The position numbers and the translations under genes are program-made. The notes under the pieces were generated by a model. It was not told the origin of the DNA, did not search any database, and worked only from the letters and a program-made list of their open reading frames with translations. Source: Psychromonas arctica DSM 14288 (GTDB taxonomy: Bacteria; Pseudomonadota; Gammaproteobacteria; Enterobacterales; Psychromonadaceae). From it: a stretch of DNA of 41,951 nt. The stretch covers positions 1-41,951 of the forward strand of contig NZ_KI519488.1 of the NCBI RefSeq assembly GCF_000482725.1, written 5' to 3'. Numbering within the stretch: the stretch's first letter is position 1; each line of letters begins with the position of its first letter. Below, one piece after another: positions 26,988 through 34,404 of this stretch.

Positions 26988-27944
26988 CTATTTTTTAGCC
27001 ATTTCCCAAAAACGTTCTACTTTATCAATGGTTGTCATGACATGTTCATTTAATGCATCACCATCAACAGGATCGATATTCACACCTAAATTATCAGCAA
27101 TCGCTATAAACTCAGGATTATTTAGAATATTTAAAAAATGTGCTCGAATACTATTCACTAAAGTAGGATCGGTACCTTTACGAGTCAGCATCATCATCCG
27201 ATTAACTATCCAAGTATCGTAACCATATTCAGTCACAGGAGGTAAATCATAGACATCTGTTTTTAAGGGTTTTTCATCAAAAACGACCAGCGCTTCCAAC
27301 TTGTTAGCTTTAACATACTCTTTGGCTAATGAAGCATGCGTTACCGCGAGAACAACATCACCCGCAATCGTTGCGTTCATCGCTTCATTTGCACCATTAA
27401 AACCAACAGCTTCATAATCAATGCCCATTTCAGATAACAAAGCAGAAATAATTAGAAACTCAGTACCATTAAGGCCATTAACACCAAATAACACCTTTTT
27501 CTCAGCACCGTAATTTTTTAGATCTTCAAAGGATTTAATACCAGAATCAGGAGTAGCAACTAATACAAAAGACGAAGTATAAATATTCATAATAGGCGTA
27601 AAGTCTTCCCATTTATAAGCGACTTTATTGGTTTTTGGACTAATTGAAAAATTACCTTCACTACCATAAATTATTTTAGTGGTGTTCGGTCTTTCACGAA
27701 GATATTCCGTGAGCGCTACCACCCCACCGGCACCTAATCGATTAGTTGGAATAATAGGTTGGCCGAACTCATCAGCACCAAATTGAGCCATTGCTCGATT
27801 AACTTGATCAGCTAGTCCCCCTACAGCCCAAGGTACAACCGTTGTAATTGGTTTTTGTGGCCAATCATCAGCTTTAGCCTGAACCGAAAAGGCAAACAAC
27901 CCTAACGAAATAAATGTGGTGATCTTCTTAATACATTGCTTCAT
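26988..27944 (-). CDS. Tripartite tricarboxylate transporter, solute-binding protein (TctC/Bug family)
   Basis: About 318 residues. Signal peptide MKQCIKKITTFISLGLFAFS then VQAKA. The mature start WPQKPITTVVPWAVGGLADQ is the Bug-family hallmark. It would bind the solute in the periplasm and deliver it to TctAB. I chose ATG 27944 because AGAGGTG stands just before it and the signal peptide begins properly; an ATG at 27971 would add nine polar residues with no ribosome site. First gene of the tctCBA operon, divergent from the sulfatase. Confidence 0.9.
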   Translation of the reverse strand: MKQCIKKITTFISLGLFAFSVQAKADDWPQKPITTVVPWAVGGLADQVNRAMAQFGADEFGQPIIPTNRLGAGGVVALTEYLRERPNTTKIIYGSEGNFSISPKTNKVAYKWEDFTPIMNIYTSSFVLVATPDSGIKSFEDLKNYGAEKKVLFGVNGLNGTEFLIISALLSEMGIDYEAVGFNGANEAMNATIAGDVVLAVTHASLAKEYVKANKLEALVVFDEKPLKTDVYDLPPVTEYGYDTWIVNRMMMLTRKGTDPTLVNSIRAHFLNILNNPEFIAIADNLGVNIDPVDGDALNEHVMTTIDKVERFWEMAKK

Positions 27945-28249
27945 CGTGCACCTCTTAATATTATTGTCCATATCACTTCATTAAAATGTAATAATAACTA
28001 ACTAACTACTTTTAAGTATAATTGTTAATAACTTGCAATCAAATTGTTAACAAACTGCTTCAAACTCGTTAAATATTAAGCTTTAATTAAAATAATAGTG
28101 CGATTAAGATCAAATTTATTTAATATATAGTTACAAAATAATATCAATCGAGAACTTGATCACATGAACAACTCAGTAGTATTGTCCATATTTAAAGCGT
28201 AGGGAATACTATCCCAAAACAAAATCTAATTTAAATAAGGAGTGATAAA
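27945..28249. other. Divergent control region between tctC and the sulfatase gene
   Basis: About 305 AT-rich bases carrying promoters for both units and the direct repeat at 28021-28058. The sulfatase start has a strong ribosome site (aaggag). No coding frame is seen. Confidence 0.55.
28021..28058. promoter_or_regulatory. Direct repeat, candidate AraC-family binding site
   Basis: attgttaataacttgc (28021-28036) and attgttaacaaactgc (28043-28058) match at 13 of 16 positions with a 22-bp period, two helical turns. AraC-type proteins usually bind such direct repeats. It lies between the two units that the nearby AraC-type regulator would be expected to control. Function is inferred. Confidence 0.45.
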
Positions 28250-29575
28250 ATGGCTAAAAATAAAAAAAATGTTTTGATCTTTTTTACTGACCAACAACGA
28301 GCAGACACATTAGGTGTTCACGGTAACCCATTAAATCTCACTCCAAACATTGATTATGATGCGATGACAGGGACGCACTGTGAAAATGCATTCACGCCAC
28401 AACCTGTATGTTTACCTGCACGAGCTGCTTTACAAACCGGAAAATACTCATCAGAGATTAACTGCAATACAAATGATGATGTGCTACCAACCACTGAACG
28501 AACACTTGCTCATCATTTTAACGATGCAGGTTACGAAACTGCCTACTTCGGTAAATGGCACCTTAATGCCTGTGATACCGCCCCGTTTAAAGAACCGCAA
28601 GGCGGATATAAAACATGGTGTGCAGCTAATATTCTTGAGTTTATTTCAGATGCCTATGAAACTGTATTATTTGATGAAACAGGAAAAGAAGTCAGGTTGC
28701 CCGGTTACCGTGTCGATGCAACCATCGACTTAGCAATTAGACACATTGATAAAAAGAAAGATCAACCCTTCTTTATGATGGTGTCATTACTCGAACCCCA
28801 CATGCAAAATACAAGAGATGATTACCCTGCTCCAACAGGCTATCAATCACGTTATATTGATGCTTGGACGCCACCTGATTTAAGGGCGCTGGGCGGTACC
28901 TCTGCTCAACATTTACCGGGTTATTATGGAATGGTAAAAAGAATAGATGAAGCCTACGGAAGAGTAAAAGATGCCCTCAGAAGTTTAGGTATATTAGAAA
29001 ACACCATTGTTTTATTTACTAGTGATCACGGTTGTCATTTCAAAACACGAAATACCGAATATAAACGCTCATGTCATGACTCTTCTTTAAAAATACCAAT
29101 GGTATGGTCTGGAGCACAATTTAGTCACGGCGGGCGCCTTCCCAATAACATTAGCTTGGTGGATGTTCCTCCTACTTTATTAGATGCTTGTGGGATTCCT
29201 GTACCTGATGACATGAGTGGCCAATCTATTCTTCCGCTTGTGAATCGAACTGACAATAATTTCAGAGAGCATATCTATGCGGAAATCAGTGAGTCTCATG
29301 TAGGTCGTTGCGTAAGAACGTCTCGCTGGAAATACAGTATTAGACAACTCCCCGATAACACCTTTATCGATGACTTTCTGTATGACATTAAAGCTGATCC
29401 ATGGGAATTGAATAATATTATAGGGTACAGAAGCCACCAGCGGGTTGTTAAGGTAATGAGAGAAAGGTTAGTCAAACAGATGTTAGCGATAGGGCAAGAA
29501 GAACCGACCATAATAGATGCTGAAGAGGTAGATTCTAAACAATATGCAGTAACAGAAGCTGAAGCATTTTTATAA
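28250..29575 (+). CDS. Sulfatase (type I, formylglycine-dependent, cytoplasmic)
   Basis: 441 residues. The N-terminus FFTDQQRADTLG gives the first metal ligand. Cys54 in VCLPARAALQTG is the CxPxR site that a maturase converts to formylglycine. GKWHL supplies the catalytic Lys/His and FTSDHG the second metal Asp/His. No signal peptide, so the substrate must be imported, which fits the divergent TctABC transporter. It would cleave a small sulfate ester; compounds of the choline-sulfate or sulfated-sugar kind are possibilities only. It is shorter than E. coli YidJ (497). No maturase gene is in the window. Confidence 0.9.
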   Translation: MAKNKKNVLIFFTDQQRADTLGVHGNPLNLTPNIDYDAMTGTHCENAFTPQPVCLPARAALQTGKYSSEINCNTNDDVLPTTERTLAHHFNDAGYETAYFGKWHLNACDTAPFKEPQGGYKTWCAANILEFISDAYETVLFDETGKEVRLPGYRVDATIDLAIRHIDKKKDQPFFMMVSLLEPHMQNTRDDYPAPTGYQSRYIDAWTPPDLRALGGTSAQHLPGYYGMVKRIDEAYGRVKDALRSLGILENTIVLFTSDHGCHFKTRNTEYKRSCHDSSLKIPMVWSGAQFSHGGRLPNNISLVDVPPTLLDACGIPVPDDMSGQSILPLVNRTDNNFREHIYAEISESHVGRCVRTSRWKYSIRQLPDNTFIDDFLYDIKADPWELNNIIGYRSHQRVVKVMRERLVKQMLAIGQEEPTIIDAEEVDSKQYAVTEAEAFL

Positions 29576-29710
29576 ACGATATTGCGCAGTCGTGTTTCAT
29601 TTTATGCTTAAGGACAAGAATGTAAACACCGCGCACTGCGCATTAACATCTTCAGTTATTAACTTATTGACACTGATTATGAATATCACATAGATTTAAA
29701 AGGGTATTAT

Positions 29711-30055
29711 ATGGCTTGGAAAAAATGCGGGAAATCACCAGACTACCGCTTCACACTCGCTAACGAGCGTACTTTTTTAGCTTGGATACGTACTGCGTTG
29801 GCGTTTTTAGCCTCTGCCGTTGCGATTGATCAACTAACACCTAACTTGGCACCACAAGCGTATCGAGACATAATCGTGCTGCTGTTAAGTATTTTTGCCG
29901 CGAGTTTGGCTTATTTTGCTTATCGACGTTGGAGCCAAAATGAAAAAGCCATGAGGAAAGAAGCAGAACTTCCTTATACCAAGGTATTAAATGTGATCAG
30001 CTTGATCATGTTTATCATTTCATTCGTCATGGCTTATTTACTACTGTTTATATGA
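29711..30055 (+). CDS. yidH: DUF202 membrane protein, YidH type
   Basis: 114 residues. The DUF202 motif LANERTFLAWIRTALAFLAS is followed by three hydrophobic helices (about 26-44, 52-72 and 92-113). Length and sequence agree with E. coli YidH (115). Function is unknown. ATG 29711 follows AAAGGG. The gene lies 135 bases after the sulfatase and overlaps the next gene as ATGA, as yidH and yidG neighbour the sulfatase yidJ in E. coli. Confidence 0.8.
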   Translation: MAWKKCGKSPDYRFTLANERTFLAWIRTALAFLASAVAIDQLTPNLAPQAYRDIIVLLLSIFAASLAYFAYRRWSQNEKAMRKEAELPYTKVLNVISLIMFIISFVMAYLLLFI

Positions 30056-30393
30056 AACCTCGCGAAAGAGATAGTGGCCTACAAACCCAACGCACCACAT
30101 TGTCATGGTTTAGGACTGTATTTGTTGTATTGATTAACGCCCTGCTTGTGCTGAAATTAAGTTATAACCAAGAACATAGTTACATTTTTATTAGTGGAAT
30201 AAGTTTGATCAGTTTTACCATTTCTTTATATATATTATCGTTAACTCGTAATCAACAGTTCGCCTTCGATGTTGAACTCACAACCAAAAATGCGATTTGG
30301 ACAAAACGCTACATCTCATTAATGGTCGGTCTCTGTGCATTATTAGTTAGCCTATCCAGCGCTATCAGCCTCTATAACTTACTCTTAACTTAA
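30052..30393 (+). CDS. yidG: DUF202 membrane protein, YidG type
   Basis: 113 residues. It begins RERDSGLQTQRTTLSWFRTV, the DUF202 pattern, then three hydrophobic helices (about 20-40, 45-65 and 88-110). E. coli YidG is of similar size (120). It overlaps yidH by four bases (ATGA), so the two small membrane proteins are coupled and may form a complex. Function unknown. Confidence 0.78.
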   Translation: MKPRERDSGLQTQRTTLSWFRTVFVVLINALLVLKLSYNQEHSYIFISGISLISFTISLYILSLTRNQQFAFDVELTTKNAIWTKRYISLMVGLCALLVSLSSAISLYNLLLT

Positions 30394-31035
30394 TGCAATG
30401 TTAAACCGTTTATTAATGGGTACAGCTAATAAAGCCTTATTGCATAATAAGGCTAAAATAGCCCACACAGTAGTTTAAACTCCCTCTTTTTTATTCTCTC
30501 CTAACACTTATTTTTTGAATTAATATTGCAATAACCTGTATTTTTACATGATTTATTTAACGGTGTCGTATGGTCACCAGTAAATGCTTTCTTAAACATA
30601 CCTAAGAACTCTACCTTGAACATAAAATATCGATAATTGTTTATGCCGACTCTTAATGATTGATCTGTTTTATAGTGTGGTTTAGTGACTTACTGTGCAG
30701 GATAATAAGTATTTTCTGTTTGTTTTTTGTACTCCTCACAGGCTTTAATTTAATGGTTGTTATGATTTTCAAACCGTTTTTGAAAATAATTTATGTGTTT
30801 TTATACAACGGCTAAACCTATTAATCCTGTTTGTTTTTCATTTTTTCCTTTAATGATTGTTAATGAGATAAACCAGTTGAAACAGTTGATTTGATTGAAC
30901 TTAGCCGTTTATGAAAATTAGACATTAATACAAAACTGATGAGACTTTGAGTCGATATAAAGTCTACTACTATATAGCTACCATTAACTCCTCCCAACGA
31001 AACCAGCCCACACGACCTGATATTAGTGCCTTTAT
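30394..31035. other. Intergenic region with no gene seen
   Basis: About 640 AT-rich bases after the yidHG-like genes. A 9-bp hairpin agccttatt-gcat-aataaggct stands at 30433-30454 and may end transcription, though the T-run is poor. The 17-mer ggtgtcgtatggtcacc near 30561 resembles ggtgacgtatggacacc at 40271-40287, hinting that this region and the one before the second leader repeat are related. Confidence 0.45.
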
Positions 31036-31111
31036 AAAGTGAACCTTTTGTTTACTTCATCCGTATCACTGTTTTTACGATCGACAAATTAATTCAATTA
31101 TTTGTCATTTC

Positions 31112-31144
31112 TTAACCTGCTATTAACCTCAGGAAGACTATTAT
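31112..31144 (+). promoter_or_regulatory. Promoter with OmpR/PhoB-type direct repeat (R1, copy 1)
   Basis: TTAACC occurs at 31112-31117 and 31123-31128, an 11-bp period. Ten bases later stands a -10-like TATTAT (31139-31144). Overlap of such a repeat with the -35 position is the arrangement at promoters activated by OmpR/PhoB-family regulators; the spacing of CTTAAC and ATTAAC also recalls PmrA/QseB boxes. Conserved in copy 2 (40854-40886). Which regulator binds is not known. Confidence 0.55.
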
Positions 31145-31150
31145 CTTCCT

Positions 31151-31189
31151 CAACAACGACCGATAAGGGATAAAACTTAACCGTTGTTG
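31151..31189 (+). promoter_or_regulatory. Conserved 5' leader hairpin (R1, copy 1)
   Basis: caacaacg (31151-31158) pairs with cgttgttg (31182-31189) around a 23-base loop, starting where transcription should begin. In copy 2 the left arm is cagcaacg, which still pairs through a G-U. The ribosome site AGGTGA and ATG 31204 follow directly. Confidence 0.5.
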
Positions 31190-31203
31190 TCAGGTGATAA
31201 CAG

Positions 31204-31386
31204 ATGAATAAATACACGGCTTGCCTAGACGAACTAACTGTGATCAGCAATTCACCAGCACAAGACTTAACCATTGATAAATCAAAAGTAACGATCCAAG
31301 AGTTTGCTCAAACACGTGACCAAGTAGCTTACCGTGCAGTAGTTGATGTGGATTACCACTTCACTACAATCAAAACACAAAACTAA
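31204..31386 (+). pseudogene. Fusion relic: leader-gene start joined to the last ~55 codons of a B-type secreted protein
   Basis: An open frame of 60 codons. The first eight (MNKYTACL) belong to the gene that follows repeat R1; from about DELTVISNSPAQ on it is the C-terminal half of the B-type protein, nearly identical to 39520-39870 and to 1-101. The signal peptide and N-terminal half are missing, so the product could not be exported like its relatives. The join at about 31225 is in frame. It probably arose by one deletion. A ribosome site and promoter are intact, so expression is possible. Confidence 0.75.
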
Positions 31387-31486
31387 TTTAGTTTATCGTT
31401 ATAACTTACCGTTATAACGATAAGAAAAGGTTCATCACCGAAAATGCCGTTGACTTACATAGTTAGCGGCATTTTTTTTTGTTTAT
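31286..31486 (+). repeat. Dispersed repeat R2, second copy (B-gene 3' end plus terminator)
   Basis: Matches window bases 1-200 with only scattered changes and one extra T. It includes a perfect hairpin cgttataac-ttacc-gttataacg (31397-31419) after the stop codon and the terminator. Confidence 0.85.
31441..31480 (+). terminator. Terminator of the fusion relic
   Basis: aaaatgccg (31441-31449) pairs with cggcatttt (31467-31475) and ends in nine T. Same structure as at 156-194. Confidence 0.9.
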
Positions 31487-31561
31487 GACGTTGCTTTATA
31501 TACATCCAAATTATTTATAGATCAGGTCTGTTTATGTCTCTCGACTATTTATACTTTTAGC

Positions 31562-32509
31562 CTATTTATACATTTGATCAAAGTTATCAATATAGTTATC
31601 CCATATCGGCGGAGAGCCGACTAGTTCCTTTACGATTTCAATAAATAACTTCACCAGAGGCGTTTGATTTCTGTGGGGATAAACAGCGTAAACACCCCAA
31701 TCCCTCGTCTCTAGTTTATAATTTGTGAGTAACGGTACTAACCCTAGTTCTTTAATATTTTTATCTAAAGTAAATAAGCCGCGTTGTGAATAACCCAATC
31801 CAGCTTGTAGCGCATCAATGATAACGCTTATTTCATTGACCTCGAGACGCCCGACCATATTATGACTACGCATTTGATCGCTGCCAGGTGTTTCTGAGAG
31901 CGTTAATTTATTAAATGTATTTTCACCATTGGCATAGATAATTGCAGGTAATTTAATAAGTTCTTCAGGTGTTTTCGGTTCACCGTAGGTTTTAATAAAA
32001 CTTTCAGAGGCCAGTATTGCGAACTTAGCTCCCGCTAACTTACGAGCAATTAAGTTTGAGTCTCGAGCCGGTCCGATGCGAAAAGCAATATCAAACCGCT
32101 CACCAATAATATCCGAGCGTTTATCCTCAAATACTAATTTGATATGAGTTTGTGGATACTTGGCCATAAACAGTGCCACGGCTTTTTGAATATACATTTT
32201 ACCAAATAACGTTGGGCAGGTAATACGCAGTAACCCTTTGGGTTCTGAATGAAAGGAATCTGCGAGGCGCTGGGTATTAGCCAATAATTCTCTCATTGCT
32301 TCAGCTTGTTTAAATATCTCCTTGCCAGCATCCGTGAGCGAAACTGACCGCGTTGATCGATTTAATAAACGCACCCCTAGGTCATCTTCCAATAACTTTA
32401 TCTGTTTCGATAATGCAGAGCGGTCAATATTACGTATTCCAGCGGCTTTTGCGAAGGATCCGTGTTGAACAACATCAATAAACAAGTCTAATCTTGTCGA
32501 CATTCCCAT
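31562..32509 (-). CDS. LysR-family transcriptional regulator
   Basis: 315 residues. N-terminal HTH (LDLFIDVVQHGSFAKAAGI, then SALSKQIKLLEDDLGVRLLN), then RSVSLTDAG and an effector domain from about 90 (RITCPTLFGKMY). It belongs to the large CrgA/AaeR-like branch whose members often sense aromatic or quinone-type compounds; that is a family tendency only. ATG 32509 has AAGGA upstream. It lies downstream of the lipid gene cluster on the same strand, 194 bases from plsC. Its target is not clear. Confidence 0.88.
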   Translation of the reverse strand: MGMSTRLDLFIDVVQHGSFAKAAGIRNIDRSALSKQIKLLEDDLGVRLLNRSTRSVSLTDAGKEIFKQAEAMRELLANTQRLADSFHSEPKGLLRITCPTLFGKMYIQKAVALFMAKYPQTHIKLVFEDKRSDIIGERFDIAFRIGPARDSNLIARKLAGAKFAILASESFIKTYGEPKTPEELIKLPAIIYANGENTFNKLTLSETPGSDQMRSHNMVGRLEVNEISVIIDALQAGLGYSQRGLFTLDKNIKELGLVPLLTNYKLETRDWGVYAVYPHRNQTPLVKLFIEIVKELVGSPPIWDNYIDNFDQMYK

Positions 32510-32703
32510 TAAAAAATCCTTTTTGAAAATGATAAAATAGTCATAAATAGTGCTAAGTTAAAACATGAGATTGTGTATGGTTATCTTGGATTGAATTTGA
32601 ATTAATAATGGATTTAATCCTGGGTTAATTCAAAGTCTGGCGATAGTTATAACAATAATCTTAAGCTTCATTGCTACGGTGACTATCATGAGTACGAACA
32701 ATG

Positions 32704-33363
32704 TTATTCTAAATCGTCTTTTACAACAGATTGACGCGTCATACACAAGGTTAATAGCAGAGTTAACGCATCGCTAACGGAGTCAATATAACATTTTGCA
32801 TCGCTATTAAATGGGATTGCATCTCCTACCACTACATCACAGTTAAATGGCACAAAAATCATCTCACCTTTGGGTAACGCTTTGCCTAAGCCATGCATCA
32901 TAACAGGTACTACTTTTAGTGTTTCTCTGCTTTTAATTAAGTGGTGTACGCCACGCTTTAAATCACTGAGTTGTTCTGGCTTACCACGAGAACCTTCTGG
33001 AAATAAAAGCAAAATATCTCCGTCGTCTAATGCACGATGGCATTGTGCAAATAAGACTGACGTATCGCGTATATGTTTACGTTGCATTGGAATAATGCCA
33101 ATAATGTTCAATGAAAACCAAGCCAGTAGTTTATTTTTTAAAAAATAATCAGCGGCGGCAACGGGTCTTATTTTATGGATTTGACTTAATGGGTATAAGC
33201 TCATCAAGACGAGGGTATCTAAATGGCTGTTATGGTTTGCAACAACAATCGCAGGTCCCTGTTTAGGCAGTTTCGCTTTAAAAAACACATTTAAACCTAA
33301 ACCCAACAAGACCATAGGTTTAACCAATAGTGCAAAAAATAATATTTTTAAAAATCGGTTCAT
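32704..33363 (-). CDS. 1-acyl-glycerol-3-phosphate acyltransferase (PlsC-like)
   Basis: 219 residues. One N-terminal hydrophobic helix (about 5-28), the catalytic box NHNSHLD (NHxxxxD) at 43-49 and the glycerophosphate box FPEGSRG. These are the PlsC family motifs. It would acylate a lysophospholipid-type acceptor at the inner membrane. The C-terminal ~30 residues are not typical. ATG 33363 follows AAGGA. It lies 93 bases after the CdsA-like gene, so it is probably part of the same unit and may serve a special lipid rather than bulk phospholipid synthesis. Confidence 0.88.
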   Translation of the reverse strand: MNRFLKILFFALLVKPMVLLGLGLNVFFKAKLPKQGPAIVVANHNSHLDTLVLMSLYPLSQIHKIRPVAAADYFLKNKLLAWFSLNIIGIIPMQRKHIRDTSVLFAQCHRALDDGDILLLFPEGSRGKPEQLSDLKRGVHHLIKSRETLKVVPVMMHGLGKALPKGEMIFVPFNCDVVVGDAIPFNSDAKCYIDSVSDALTLLLTLCMTRQSVVKDDLE

Positions 33364-33456
33364 TAATAATCCTTATTAAATCCTACTTTGATATTCACGA
33401 GCACGCTTATTTGATGAAAAGTAATACGTATTCGAGATGCCCTCACCTGATACCGG

Positions 33457-34404
33457 TTAATAATGTAAATAATAGAGGAAGTGGAAGAATAATGGCGCCG
33501 TATAAATCAAGCTATCTATTCGATCCAATAACCCGCCATGGCCTGGAATTAATGTACCACTGTCTTTAATCGCTAAATCTCGTTTAACCGACGAAATTAC
33601 CACATCGCCCACAAATCCGCTGATTGCGATTAATGTACCAGCTACAAAGCCTTGGACCATTGTTAGTGGCGTTAAGTAAGGCGCAACAAAACCAGAGATA
33701 AGGGTGACGGTTATCACTCCTCCAATAAATCCTTCCCATGTTTTTTTAGGGCTTACTTTAGGAATTATTTTATGTTTACCTAAGGTTTTACCCCAAATAT
33801 ATTGGCATACATCGTTAAACTGAGTGATAAAAATCAGAAATAAAACTAATCCCAATGCTCCGGCTTGCTCATTTTTAACGGGAAGTTGTAATAAATAAGC
33901 AATGTGACTAACACATAATACCGACAGCATGACTGCCCAGTGAATAGTCCCTAAAGAGCGAATGAAGCCTTTGGTTTCTCCAATAAACACTGCGCGCATT
34001 GGTAAAAATAAGAACACGTAGATAGGAATAAAGATAAGAAACATGCCATACCAGTTGCTAGCAACCCAATAATACTGCAATGGAATGGCAAGATAGGCCC
34101 ATAATAAAATGCGTCTATCGGCTTGTCGAGTGGGCATGATCGAAAAAAATTCTTTTAACGCTAAAAAGCTCAACAGCGCAAAAAAGATAATGGAGATGGT
34201 TGTGGGGGCTAATAAAATGCCAAATAAAATGCCAATCATCCACCACCAAGATTGAATGCGTTGTTTTAGTTCTAAGTAATCTGTTTGTGGATTTTTTACC
34301 TGCAAACGCCAACGAATTAAAGAACCCGTGACCAGTAAGATCACTACAAATATCATCATATAAAAAGAGTGAGTCGGTATATTAAACATCAGTATTGTCC
34401 TCAT
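33457..34404 (-). CDS. Phosphatidate cytidylyltransferase, YnbB-like CdsA homologue
   Basis: 315 residues with about eight membrane helices. The C-terminal signature of CDP-diacylglycerol synthases is complete: SVKRDLAIKDSGTLIPGHGG then LLDRID. ISPKKTWEGFIGG-type sequence (KVSPKKTWEG) precedes it. It makes CDP-diacylglycerol from phosphatidate and CTP. Its pairing with a YnbA-like transferase suggests YnbB rather than the essential CdsA. ATG 34404 lies inside the end of the upstream gene (23-base overlap); ATG 34389, with GAGG upstream, is an alternative. Confidence 0.88.
   Translation of the reverse strand: MRTILMFNIPTHSFYMMIFVVILLVTGSLIRWRLQVKNPQTDYLELKQRIQSWWWMIGILFGILLAPTTISIIFFALLSFLALKEFFSIMPTRQADRRILLWAYLAIPLQYYWVASNWYGMFLIFIPIYVFLFLPMRAVFIGETKGFIRSLGTIHWAVMLSVLCVSHIAYLLQLPVKNEQAGALGLVLFLIFITQFNDVCQYIWGKTLGKHKIIPKVSPKKTWEGFIGGVITVTLISGFVAPYLTPLTMVQGFVAGTLIAISGFVGDVVISSVKRDLAIKDSGTLIPGHGGLLDRIDSLIYTAPLFFHFLYYLHY

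Larger units (their letters stand above)
31036..31224 (+). repeat. Dispersed repeat R1, first copy: 189-bp promoter and leader
   Basis: Aligns without gaps to 40778-40966, with about 14 mismatches in 189 by hand alignment, most in the first third. It contains, in order, a hairpin gacaaat/atttgtc (31083-31107), a TTAACC direct repeat, a palindrome aggaaga-ctatta-tcttcct, a 5' leader hairpin, a ribosome site AGGTGA and ATG with about seven conserved codons. Confidence 0.9.

Noticed and set aside
28154-28165. TCACA half-site upstream of the sulfatase as a CRP site
   Set aside because: The opposite half-site matches poorly (two of five bases).
30561-30577. ggtgtcgtatggtcacc resembling ggtgacgtatggacacc at 40271-40287
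   Set aside because: 15 of 17 bases agree, but the flanks do not align convincingly, so I do not call a third dispersed repeat; noted only as a hint of shared ancestry.
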